Source: WHUA01 sp963711215
Lineage (GTDB): Bacteria; Pseudomonadota; Alphaproteobacteria; UBA8366
Assembly: GCA_963711215.1 (NCBI GenBank)
Contig: CAVQDH010000002.1
Coordinates: forward strand, 372,001-436,000
Direction of reading: 5' to 3'
DNA: 64,000 nucleotides
Shown here: positions 9,425 to 18,037 of the stretch, one piece after another
Numbering within the stretch: the stretch's first letter is position 1
How the letters are laid out: each line of letters opens with the position of its first letter
Program-made: the position numbers and the translations under genes
Notes under the pieces: model-generated
The model's database searches: none
The model's input: only the letters and a program-made list of their open reading frames with translations
What the model was told of the DNA's origin: nothing

Positions 9425-10676
9425 ATGACGACCATGAGCGTTTCGGGCAGCTTTTACGGATGGCGGGTCGTCGGCGCAGCCTTCGTGCTGGGCGTTTTCG
9501 GCTGGGGGCTGGGCTTCTACGGCCCGCCGGTTTTCCTCAGCGTCATCCGCGAGACGCGCGGCTGGCCGCTCGCCCTGATCTCGAGCGCGGTCACGGTTCA
9601 TTTCCTGGTCGGCGCGGTCTCGGGCGCGAACCTGCCGGCGATCCACCGGCGGTTCGGCGCGGCGGCGGTGACCAAGGCGGGCGCGCTGGCGATGGCGGCG
9701 GGCCTGCTCGGCTGGGGCATCGGCGGCCGCGCCCTGGCAGCTTTTCGCTGCGGCGCTCTGACCGGCGCGGGCTGGGGCACGATGAGCGCGGCGGCGCTCA
9801 ATGCGATCGTCTCCCCTGGTTCGTCCGCGCCCGGCCGGCGGCGCTCGCCATGGCCTATAACGGCGGCAGCGTCGGCGGCATCGTCTTCTCGCCGCTCTGG
9901 GTCGCAGCCATCGGCGGGCTGGGGTTCCCGATGGCCGCCGCGGTGGTCGCTCTTGTCATGGCGGTCGACGATCTGGACGCTGTCCGCAGCTGGTCTTCTC
10001 GCGGACGCCGGAGGGCATGGGCGTGCGGCCCGACGGCGATGCGGCGGGCGCGCCCGCGGCATCGGTCACCTCGATTTCGGCGCGTCCCTTGCCCGGGCGG
10101 ATGCTCTGGCGCGACCGCCGGTTCCTGACGCTCGCCGCAGGCATGGCCTTCGGGCTGTTTGCCCAGATCGGCCTCACCGCGCATCTCTTCTCGCTGATGG
10201 TGCCCGCACTCGGCGCGCAGCGCGCCGGGCTTGCGATGGCGCTGGTGACGGCGATGGCGATCGCCGGGCGGACGCTGACGGGCCGGCTGATGCCGCTCGG
10301 CGCCGACCGCCGGCTGATCGCCTGCGCCGGCTACGCGGTGCAGCTCGCCGGCTCCGTCGTCTTCATTCTCGCCGCCGGCTCCAGCGTACCGCTGCTGCTG
10401 CTCGGCGTTGTGCTGTTCGGCGCCGGCTTCGGCAACGCGACCTCGCTGCCGCCGCTGATCGCCCAGGTCGAGTTCGTGAAGGAAGACGTGATCCGCGCCG
10501 TGGCGCTGATCGTGGGTATCGCGCAAGGGGCCTTCGCCTTCGCGCCGGCGATCTTCGGCCTGATCCGGACCCTCATGCCGCAGGCCGAGCCCGGGCAGGC
10601 GCCCTGGCTGTTCGCCGCCGCGGCGCTCGTGCAGGGGCTCGCGGTCGTGGCCTTCTTGGCGGGGCGCCAGCGCTAG
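9425..10676 (+). CDS. Major facilitator superfamily transporter (frameshifted)
   Basis: Twelve-helix secondary transporter of about 417 residues. The first helix region reads GAAFVLGVFGWGLGFYGPPV and the loop between helices 2 and 3 carries LPAIHRRFGAAAVTKAG; the C-terminal half reads FLTLAAGMAFGLFAQIGLTA and ALVTAMAIAGRTLTGRLMP. The frame breaks at about 9821 (a C appears to be lost in a CCCC run; correction gives VSPWFVRARPAALAMAYNGG) and again, probably twice, between 9965 and 9990 before VFSRTPEGMGVRPDG. GGAGGC lies upstream of the start. Being divergent from an ArsR-type regulator suggests drug or metabolite efflux under its control; substrate unknown. Confidence 0.85.
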
Positions 10677-10765
10677 CAGTTTCGGGCGGGCCGCAGCTTA
10701 TTGACGCCCCGCGCCGCCGCGCCTAGGTTGCCGCTGCTCTTCGACCGATAGCTCTGGAGCCGGAC

Positions 10766-12353
10766 GTGACCGACATCCGCGCGCTCGCGCATGAAGCCAA
10801 GGCCTGGCCGTTTCAGGAAGCGCGCCGGGTGCTGAAGCGCGTCGGCGGCAAAATACCGGAGAAGGGCTATATCCTGTTCGAGACCGGCTACGGGCCCGTC
10901 CGGGCTGCCGCATATCGGCACCTTCGGCGAGGTACTGCGCACCACCATGGTGCGCCAGGCCTTCCAGCGCCTCTCCGACATCCCGACCCGGCTGTTCGCC
11001 TTCTCGGACGACATGGACGGGCTGCGCAAGGTGCCGGACAACGTGCCGAACAAGGAGATGCTGGCGCAGCATCTGCACAAGCCGCTGACCGCGGTGCCCG
11101 ACCCGTTCGGCACGCATGCGAGCTTCGGCGCGCATAACAACGCGCGGCTGCGCGCCTTCCTCGACGACTTCGGCTTCGAATACGAGTTCGTCAGCTCGAC
11201 CGAGTGCTACACCGCGGGCCGCTTCGACACGGCGCTCCGGCGCATGCTCGAGGTTTACGACCAGGTGATGGCGATCATGCTGCCGACCTTGCGCGAGGAG
11301 CGGCGCAAGACCTACAGCCCCTTCCTGCCGGTCTGCCCGGAGACGGGCCATGTCCTGCAGGTCCCCGTCATCGAGACGAACCCCGCCGCCGGTACCATCG
11401 TCTACGAGCGCGAGGACGGCAGGAAGGTCGAGACGCCGGTCACCGGCGGGCGCTGCAAGCTGCAATGGAAGCCCGACTGGGCGATGCGCTGGTACGCGCT
11501 CGGCGTGGACTATGAGATGTCGGGCAAGGACCTGATCGATTCGGTGCAGCAGTCGAGCCGGATCTGCCGCGCGCTCGGCGGCCGTCCGCCGGAAAGCTAT
11601 ACCTACGAGCTGTTCCTGGACGAGAACGGCGAGAAGATCTCGAAGTCGCGCGGCAACGGGCTGACGATCGAAGAGTGGCTCGCCTACGCGCCCAAGGACA
11701 GCCTGGCGCTGTTCATGTTCGGCAAGCCGACGGCGGCGAAGCGGCTCTATTTCGACGTCATTCCGAAGAATGTCGACGAATACCTGACTTTCCTCGCGAA
11801 GTACCCGCAGGAGGAGCCGGCGCGGCAGATCGAGAACCCGGTCTGGCACATCCACAACGGCCACCCGCCGCAGGAAAGCGTGCCGCTGACCTTCGGCGTG
11901 CTGCTCAACCTCGCCAGCGTGTGCAACACCGAGGACAAGTCGGTGCTGTGGGGGTTCGTGAGCCGCTACGTGCCGGGCGCGACACCGGAGAGCCATCCGA
12001 TCCTCGACCAGCTGGTCGGCCACGCCATCCGCTATTACGCGGATTTCGTGAAGCCGGCGAAGCGCTACCGAGCGCCGACCGAGACCGAGCGCCAGGCCAT
12101 CGCGGCGCTGGCCGACGCCTTGGCGAAGATGCCGGCGGGCGCTACGGCGGAAGAGCTGCAGAACGAGGTCTACGAGGTCGGCAAGCGCTTCGGCTTCGAA
12201 CAGCTGCGCGACTGGTTCCGCGCCCTATACGAAGTATTGCTCGGACAGGAACAGGGCCCGCGGATGGGCTCCTTCATCGCGCTCTACGGCGTGCCGGAAA
12301 CGGTCGCCCTGATCCGCCAGGCGCTGTCGGCAGAGGGGCTGTCAGCGGCCTGA
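10766..12353 (+). CDS. lysS: Lysine--tRNA ligase, class I (one frameshift)
   Basis: Charges tRNA-Lys. This is the class I, archaeal-type enzyme that many Alphaproteobacteria use in place of the class II form. The HIGH-type motif is GLPHIGTFGEVLRTT and the KMSKS-type motif is ENGEKISKSRGNGL. Length after correction is 528 residues, typical of the family. An extra G at about 10898 disrupts the HIGH region (GYGP-SGLPHIGT), which would abolish an essential gene, so a sequencing error is likely. The start is GTG (VTDIRALAHEAKAWPFQ) with GGAG eight bases upstream. Anticodon-binding helical cage occupies the C-terminal third. Confidence 0.95.
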
Positions 12354-12388
12354 GCGAATTAGCCCAGCGAGCGATCAAATAGAAAAAC

Positions 12389-12496
12389 GTCATTGCACGG
12401 CTTGTCCGTGCAATCCATCGCTCGGTCCCTCGACACGCCGATAGACGACGGTCCGGGCATCGTGCCATGGATGCCACGGACAAGCCGTGGCATGAC
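12389..12496. repeat. Nested inverted repeat element
   Basis: Two hairpins, TTGCACGG-CTTGT-CCGTGCAA in 12389-12418 and ATGCCACGG-ACAAG-CCGTGGCAT in 12467-12496, are themselves near-perfect reverse complements of each other (about 26 of 30 bases) across a 48-base spacer. It lies between lysS and the S24 repressor gene, which converge, and looks like a dispersed palindromic intergenic element that can also end transcription. Confidence 0.65.
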
Positions 12497-12510
12497 GCCT
12501 TCTTACGTTC

Positions 12511-13143
12511 TTACTGACTCGCCCAGATGATGCGGGCGATCCATTCGATCTCGTCGAGAGCGAGCTCGATGGCGCCGTGCACCGGATTGAAAGACGTCAG
12601 CTCGACGCGATTCGCGGTCTGCCGGCTGAGCGATTTCGCCATGATCTCGCCCGCCTTGGTCCGCACGACGACCCGGTCGCCGCGGCGGATGCTGGCCCGC
12701 GGCGAGACGATGATGACGTCGCCGTCGCGATAGATCGGCTCCATGCTGTCGCCGGAAATCTCCAACGCATAGGCATTGGGGTCGCCGACATTCGGGAAAT
12801 CCACCGCGTCCCATCCGCTGCCGACCGGATAACCCGCATCGTCGAAGAAGCCTTGACGCCCGGCCTGGGCATAGCCGATGACCGGGATCCGCTGCATCAC
12901 GCCGCCTTCGGAGCCCTCGTTCATCAAGGAGACGAAATGACCCATGGTCTTGTTCGTCGCCTCGAGGATTTTGGCGAGACTCTCGGTTGTCGGCCAGCGC
13001 GGTTTACCATTCCGGGCGACACGCTTGCTCTTGTTGAAGCTGGTCGGGTCAAGCCCGGCGCGCCGGGCCAAGGCCGATGCCGATAAGCCATTCTCGGCGG
13101 CCAGGCGATCGATAGCCCCCCACACATCCTGATGCCGTAGCAT
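12511..13143 (-). CDS. HTH/S24 (LexA-like) transcriptional repressor with autoproteolysis dyad
   Basis: A 210-residue repressor. The N-terminal HTH spans about residues 8-65 (LAAENGLSASALARRAGLDP). The C-terminal S24 domain has the catalytic serine in EISGDSMEP (S133), the general-base lysine in GEIMAKSLS (K170), and an Ala-Gly bond in YAQAGRQG (94-95) at the position of the self-cleavage site of LexA/CI proteins. All parts needed for RecA-stimulated self-cleavage are therefore present. No phage genes surround it. Its own upstream region holds three TTTAGG/CCTAAA half-sites (13202-13237), suggesting autoregulation. Regulated genes are unknown. Confidence 0.85.
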   Translation of the reverse strand: MLRHQDVWGAIDRLAAENGLSASALARRAGLDPTSFNKSKRVARNGKPRWPTTESLAKILEATNKTMGHFVSLMNEGSEGGVMQRIPVIGYAQAGRQGFFDDAGYPVGSGWDAVDFPNVGDPNAYALEISGDSMEPIYRDGDVIIVSPRASIRRGDRVVVRTKAGEIMAKSLSRQTANRVELTSFNPVHGAIELALDEIEWIARIIWASQ

Positions 13144-13201
13144 GGATTTTATTCTCCCCGTGGGACGTGCCCCTCCCGGAGGAGACTATACACTGTCGCA
13201 A

Positions 13202-13237
13202 TTTAGGATCAAACACCTAAAAATATACAAATTTAGG
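13202..13237. promoter_or_regulatory. Three phased TTTAGG/CCTAAA half-sites upstream of the S24 repressor
   Basis: TTTAGG at 13202-13207, CCTAAA at 13216-13221 and TTTAGG at 13232-13237. The first two form a dyad with an 8-base spacer and the first and third are exactly 30 bases apart (about three helical turns). The stretch is AT-rich against a GC-rich background and lies 59-94 bases before the repressor start, the expected place for an autoregulatory operator. Confidence 0.55.
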
Positions 13238-13365
13238 AAAATATCTACTGCATTAGAGGCGATTTGCAGGGAGGCGCGCTATCCTTGGCGCGGCAGGGCC
13301 GTCGGGTGGGCCAGTTCGCCACCCTCGGTCGAAGAGAGAGTGCGGCGGAGACGGTTAAGGAAACC

Positions 13366-14970
13366 TTAACGCGCGTAGGCGACCCCGCCGCCGCCCCGCG
13401 GATCGGCCGCGCCGCGCCAGCGGCCGTCCTCGATCAGCACGACATGGGCACGCGACATCACCGGATCGAAGCTGATCGGGCTATGCCGGACCTCGTGCCC
13501 CATCGCTTCCAGCGCCCGGCAGACGGCGCCTTCCACCCGGGCCTCGGCATGCAGCGCCTTGCCCTCGCAATGGATGCGGGGGACGGTCACCGCCTCGACC
13601 GGCGACATGCCGAAATCGACGATATTGAGGATGGCCTGCAGCACCGCGCTGATGATGACGCTGCCGCCCGGCGCGCCCACGACGATCGCCGGCTTGCCGT
13701 CGCGGTAAAGGATCGTTGGCACCATGCCGGTCGTGCGCGCCTTGCCGGGCGCCATCGAGTTGCGCGTGCCGGGCAAGGGGTCGAACAGCTTCATCGAGTT
13801 GTTGTAGACGAAGCCGAGGCCGGGCGTGACGACGCCCGACCCAGTGCCGAGCGTGTGCGTGCAGGAGACCGCGTTACCGGCCTCGTCATAGACCGAAAGA
13901 TGCGTCGTACAGCTCGGCGGCGCCTCCTTGCCGGTGCGTAGGAACTCGCCCGCGCGAATCCGGTCCGCCCAATGCGCCGCCCGTTCCTTCGCGATCATCA
14001 GGTCGGTACGGACGTCGGCGAATTTGGGATCGCCGAGATATTCGTTCCGATCCGCATGCGCCGCCGCCATGGCGCGCGCCACCAGGTCGAGATGCGGCGC
14101 CGTGCCGTGATCGAGCGCGCCCAGGTCGAAATGCGCGAGGATCTGCAGCATCTCGATCAGCGTGGCGCCGCTGCCGGGCGGCGGGTTGGAGCAGACCGTG
14201 TAGCCGCGATAGCTGCCGGTTACCGGCAGCCCGATCTCGGGACGGTATTCCGCCAGATCCTTCGCGGTGACATAGGCGCCGTTCGCTTCCAGGTCGGCCG
14301 CGATGCGCCGGCCGAGCGCGCCGCGATAGAATTCATCCGCGCCGCCCTCGGCGATGGCGTCGATGGTATCGGCCATGTCGGGATTGCGGTGCCGTTCGCC
14401 GACCTTGTAAAGCCGGCCTTCCTGGGTGAGGTGGATGCGGCGGCAGGCCTCGGTCGCCGAAACGCGGGTCATGCCGTCGGGCACGCCCGCCATCATGGCG
14501 CGGGTCAGGAAGTCGGCGGCGAAGGGCGTCATCTCCAGCCCGTCGCGCGCCAGCCGCGCGGCCGGCGCCAGCAGGTCCCGCCACGGCAGGCTGCAGAGGC
14601 GACGGTGCGCCTCGAAAAATCCCGCGACCGTGCCCGGCGTCAGGATCGAGGTATAGCCGAGCTCGCTGCGGTAATCGTCGAACAGCGAGTAGCCGGAAAT
14701 CTCCGTGCGCCCGCGGCTTTCCGCGGCCCACATGTCCGGCGTGACTTTCTCGCCGGCCCGGGCATGGAAGTCGATCATGCCGCGCTCGCCCGTATCGGCG
14801 CGGAAATATTGGAAGGTGCCCATGCCGCCGAGCCCGCACATGAACGGGTCGGCGACCATCTGCGCGAAGGCGGTCGCGATCGCCGCGTCGAAGGCGTTGC
14901 CGCCGCGGGTCAGAATGGCCGCGCCGACGTCGGCCGCGCGCGGCTGGGGGCAGACGACGACGCCCTTCAT
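13366..14970 (-). CDS. Gamma-glutamyltransferase family protein (no signal peptide)
   Basis: N-terminal nucleophile hydrolase of 534 residues that cleaves or transfers gamma-glutamyl groups. The precursor cleavage point is SC-TTHLSV with T355 as nucleophile of the small subunit; the oxyanion glycines lie in VVGAPGGSVIISAVLQAI; GGNAFDAAIATAFAQMVADP is the N-terminal signature. Periplasmic GGTs have a signal peptide, but this one starts directly at KGVVVCPQPRAADVGAAI, so it should be cytoplasmic. Its ATG overlaps the stop codon of the upstream amidase (ATGA), indicating translational coupling. Together they suggest catabolism of an imported amide or gamma-glutamyl compound; glutathione is only one possibility. 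Confidence 0.9.
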   Translation of the reverse strand: MKGVVVCPQPRAADVGAAILTRGGNAFDAAIATAFAQMVADPFMCGLGGMGTFQYFRADTGERGMIDFHARAGEKVTPDMWAAESRGRTEISGYSLFDDYRSELGYTSILTPGTVAGFFEAHRRLCSLPWRDLLAPAARLARDGLEMTPFAADFLTRAMMAGVPDGMTRVSATEACRRIHLTQEGRLYKVGERHRNPDMADTIDAIAEGGADEFYRGALGRRIAADLEANGAYVTAKDLAEYRPEIGLPVTGSYRGYTVCSNPPPGSGATLIEMLQILAHFDLGALDHGTAPHLDLVARAMAAAHADRNEYLGDPKFADVRTDLMIAKERAAHWADRIRAGEFLRTGKEAPPSCTTHLSVYDEAGNAVSCTHTLGTGSGVVTPGLGFVYNNSMKLFDPLPGTRNSMAPGKARTTGMVPTILYRDGKPAIVVGAPGGSVIISAVLQAILNIVDFGMSPVEAVTVPRIHCEGKALHAEARVEGAVCRALEAMGHEVRHSPISFDPVMSRAHVVLIEDGRWRGAADPRGGGGVAYAR

Positions 14971-16387
14971 CGGCCGGCACAGAGCGGCGGGACGCCCAGC
15001 CTCTGGCGCGCGGTTCCGAGCGCGCGCTCGATCGCGCAGGCGACCGACAGCGCGCGCACATCTTCGCCATAGGGCGCGATGATCTGGAGCCCGACCGGCA
15101 TCCGCTCGCCATCGAGCGCCACCGGCAGCGACACGGCGCAGAGCCGGAGCAGGTTAATCGGCGCGGTGTTGCGCAGCATCCCCATATTGGCCTCGAAATA
15201 CGCCGTGCCGCCGGAGACGGTTTCGATGTCGGGCGGCGTGATCGCGACCGTAGGCGCGAGCATGACATCGACCTCGCCCATGCGCGCGTCGGCGGAAAGG
15301 GCAAGCTCCTCGAGCTGCTTGCGCCGGTTCAGATAATCGACGGCGGTGATCGCCTCCATGCGCTCGAAGCGGGCCGAGACGTTCGGGTCGAGCGTCGCCT
15401 TGTAGTCGGCCATCTCGCCGTTGATGAAGGCGGCGAACTCCGCGGCGGCGAGCCCGCCGCGCCGGAATATCTCATGCGCCTCGTCGACCTCAGGCATGGC
15501 CAGCGGCACGGCCGACATGCCCTTGTCGCAAAGCTCGGCGATTGCCTCGCGCGTCGCCTCCGCGATCCCCGGCGTGCTGCCTTCGAAATACCAGTCGCAG
15601 ATGCCGACCCGGATATCGGAGACGTCGCAGTCGCGCAGGCGGGCGAGAAAACTGAGCGGGTGCTCGTCGACCAGCGGGTCGATGACGGCGAAAGCAATCG
15701 CCGCGTCCGCGGCGCTGCGCGTCAGGATACCGGCGGTGTCGAGACTCGGGACTTAACGGCACGATGCCCGCGGTGGACCAGCGGTGGGCGCTGGTCTTGA
15801 CGCCGACGGTGCCGGTTACCGAGGCAGGCACGCGCACGGACCCGGCGGTATCGCTGCCGACGGCGACAACCGCGGTCCCGGTCAGCAGGCTGACGCCGGC
15901 GCCCGCGCTCGATCCGCCCGGTGCACGGTGTTTTTTCGCGTCCCAGGGATTGCGGGGCGTGCCCCAATGCGGATTGGTGCCGACGCCGCCGAAAGGCGAA
16001 CTCGACCGTATGCGTCTTGCCGGATACCGGGGCCAGGCCATGACGAAGCGCGCCGACGACCGGGCCTTCGCCTTGCCATTTCTCCGGCAGCGCTTTCGGT
16101 GTGCCGGCGAAGGTCGGATAACCGGAAACGCCGTAGAGATCCTTGATCGAAACCGGCATGCCCTGCAGCGCGCCGAAATCGAGCTCGGCGGCGAAAGCGG
16201 CGTCGGCGACCTGGGCCTGGGCGCGCAGCGCCTCCGGGTTCCAGGTCTTGTAGGCATGGAGCCCATGATCGTGACGCTCGTAATTCTCGATGGCGCGCTC
16301 CGCCAGGCCGACCGAGGTGATCCGGCCGTCGCGCAGGTCGGCATGAAGCTCTTCGATCGACTTGTCGCTTAAATCGGAGATCGCCAT
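14967..16387 (-). CDS. Amidase signature family protein (two frameshifts)
   Basis: About 472 residues with the Ser-cisSer-Lys triad of amidase signature enzymes: lysine in GMPVSIKDLYGVSG, cis-serine in APGGSSAGAGVSLL and nucleophile in VGSDTAGSVRVPAS. Two single-base shifts break it. An extra base in the AAA run at 15992-15994 separates THTVEFAF from GGVGTNPHWGTPRNPWDA, and another extra base at about 15747 separates TAGIVPLSP from SLDTAGILTRSAADAA. Both corrections restore perfect family sequence, so errors are more likely than decay. Start MAISDLSDKSIEELHADL at 16387. It ends in a 4-base overlap with the gamma-glutamyltransferase gene. Confidence 0.88.
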
Positions 16388-16424
16388 GATCCGGATGCTC
16401 CCGTGCCTGCGGTTCAATAGATTT

Positions 16425-16472
16425 CCGGCCCGCGCCCTTTGTGGGCCGGACGTCTGTGTCACTTAAACACAG
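16425..16472. promoter_or_regulatory. Two stem-loops upstream of the amidase operon
   Basis: CCGGCCC/GGGCCGG (16425-16449, 11-base loop) and CTGTGT/ACACAG (16454-16472, 7-base spacer) lie 38-85 bases before the amidase start. The second could be an operator for an unlinked regulator; the first could be an mRNA hairpin. Only the symmetry is observed. Confidence 0.3.
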
Positions 16473-16547
16473 GGCATCGTTCGCGTCCACGCGGGGTACC
16501 GCGGGCGTCCGCTTGTTTGCGGCAAGAGCGTCGGATAGGGTCGCGGC

Positions 16548-16889
16548 ATGTCATTGATCTTTCATCTTGCCCGGGACGCCGAATGGCGCGCCGCTGAAAT
16601 GTCAGGCCGTTACGAAGGCGCCGCGGACGACAGGCGCGATGGATTCCTGCATTTCTCGACCGCCGCGCAGGTGGCCGAGAGCGCGGCGCGGCATCGCCGG
16701 GGCGAGGCCGATATCGTGCTGGTCGCCGCCGATGCGGATAGCCTGGGCGAGGCGCTGCGCTGGGAGCCGTCGCGCGGCGGCGCCCTGTTTCCGCATCTCT
16801 ACGGCGCATTGCTGCTTTCGTCGGTGGCGTGGGCCAAGCCGTTGCCGCTCGGCGCGGACGGCCTGCATCGCTTCCCGCCTCTGGACTGA
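16548..16889 (+). CDS. DUF952 family protein
   Basis: A 113-residue protein of the DUF952 family, recognisable from DGFLHFSTAAQVAESAARH and the histidine/aspartate pattern that follows (ADIVLVAADADSLGEALRWE), ending with GALFPHLYGALLLSSVAWAK. DUF952 proteins have an ADP-ribosyl/2'-phosphotransferase-like fold but no settled function. The stop codon is six bases before pyrD on the same strand, so the two are cotranscribed, an arrangement common in Alphaproteobacteria. Confidence 0.88.
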   Translation: MSLIFHLARDAEWRAAEMSGRYEGAADDRRDGFLHFSTAAQVAESAARHRRGEADIVLVAADADSLGEALRWEPSRGGALFPHLYGALLLSSVAWAKPLPLGADGLHRFPPLD

Positions 16890-16894
16890 CCTGC

Positions 16895-17944
16895 ATGGAT
16901 CTCTCGCGTCTTGCCTTCCCGCTGCTCCGGCGCCTGGATCCAGAGACCGCGCATACCCTGACCGTTTGGGGGTTGGGCCACGGCTTCGGTCCCGTGCAGG
17001 ACGCGGTCGACGACCCTATCCTGCGCTGCCGGCTATGGGGCTTCGATTTTCCCAATCCGGTCGGCATCGCCGCCGGCTTCGACAAGAATGGCGAAGTGTT
17101 CGATCCGCTGCTGCGCGCCGGGTTCGGCTTTGCCGAGGTCGGCACGGTGACGCCGCGGCCGCAAGCGGGCAATCCGAAGCCGCGGCTGTTCCGCCTTGCC
17201 GAAGACGCGGCGCTGATAAACCGCATGGGATTCAACAACGACGGTCTCGATAAGGTGGCCCAGCGGCTGTCCAATCGCCACGGCGGCGTGGTCGGCGCGA
17301 ATATCGGCCGCAACAAGGACGCCACCGATGCCGAGCGCGACTATGCATCGGCCGCGGGCCGCCTTGCGCCGCTCGTCGAATACCTTGTCATCAACGTCTC
17401 GTCGCCGAACACGCCGGGCCTGCGGGCGCTGCAGGACAAGGACGCGCTTGCCAATCTGGTCCGCCGGGTCAAGGCGGCGATGCGCGATTCCGTCGTCCGT
17501 CCGCCGGCGCTGCTGGTCAAGATCGCACCGGACCTGGCGCCCGAGGATGAAGCGGGGATCGCCGCGCTGGCCGAAGAGCTGTCGCTGCAGGGATTGATCG
17601 TCAGCAATACGACGATCGACCGTCCCGCCTCGCTGACCTCGCCCGCCCGGACCGAAGCCGGCGGGCTCAGCGGCGCGCCGCTGTTCGGGCCGTCGACCGC
17701 CCAGCTCGCGCGCCTATACAAGGCGACCGGCGGGCGCATCCCGCTGGTCGGCGTCGGCGGCATCGCGAGCGGCCGCGACGCCTATGCCAAGATCCGCGCC
17801 GGCGCATCCCTGGTGCAGGTCTACACCGCGCTTGCCCTTCAGGGTCCGAGCCTCCTGCTCCGCATCAAGCGGGAGCTGGCGGCGCTCTTGCGGGCGGACG
17901 GCTTCGGCTCGGTCGCGCAAGCGGTCGGCGCGGACCATGCGTGA
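16895..17944 (+). CDS. pyrD: Dihydroorotate dehydrogenase (quinone), class 2
   Basis: Oxidises dihydroorotate to orotate in pyrimidine synthesis, passing electrons to quinone at the inner membrane. The 349-residue length and the N-terminal amphipathic extension (MDLSRLAFPLLRRLDPETAH) mark class 2. FMN-binding text includes NPVGIAAGFDKNGE and EVGTVTPRPQAGNPKPR; the catalytic serine is in VINVSSPNTPGLR; the C-terminal phosphate site is LVGVGGIASGRDAYAKI. Start chosen at the ATG after the DUF952 stop. A hairpin with a short T-run (18001-18036) follows. Confidence 0.97.
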   Translation: MDLSRLAFPLLRRLDPETAHTLTVWGLGHGFGPVQDAVDDPILRCRLWGFDFPNPVGIAAGFDKNGEVFDPLLRAGFGFAEVGTVTPRPQAGNPKPRLFRLAEDAALINRMGFNNDGLDKVAQRLSNRHGGVVGANIGRNKDATDAERDYASAAGRLAPLVEYLVINVSSPNTPGLRALQDKDALANLVRRVKAAMRDSVVRPPALLVKIAPDLAPEDEAGIAALAEELSLQGLIVSNTTIDRPASLTSPARTEAGGLSGAPLFGPSTAQLARLYKATGGRIPLVGVGGIASGRDAYAKIRAGASLVQVYTALALQGPSLLLRIKRELAALLRADGFGSVAQAVGADHA

Positions 17945-18000
17945 GGGTCTGCGGCTATTGTCCCAGGACGATGGGCCGCGTAACCTGACGCGAACCGAAA

Positions 18001-18036
18001 AAAAGGGCCGCATCGCGGCAGGCGGCCGGGCCTTTT
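18001..18036 (+). terminator. Likely rho-independent terminator after pyrD
   Basis: AAAAGGgCC (18001-18009) pairs with GGgCCTTTT (18028-18036) with one internal mismatch, ending in TTTT directly before the ATG of the next gene. Confidence 0.5.
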
Positions 18037-18037
18037 A

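Noticed and set aside
12511..13143. Prophage remnant around the S24 repressor
   Set aside because: Neighbours are lysS and a gamma-glutamyltransferase; no structural or replication phage genes are present.
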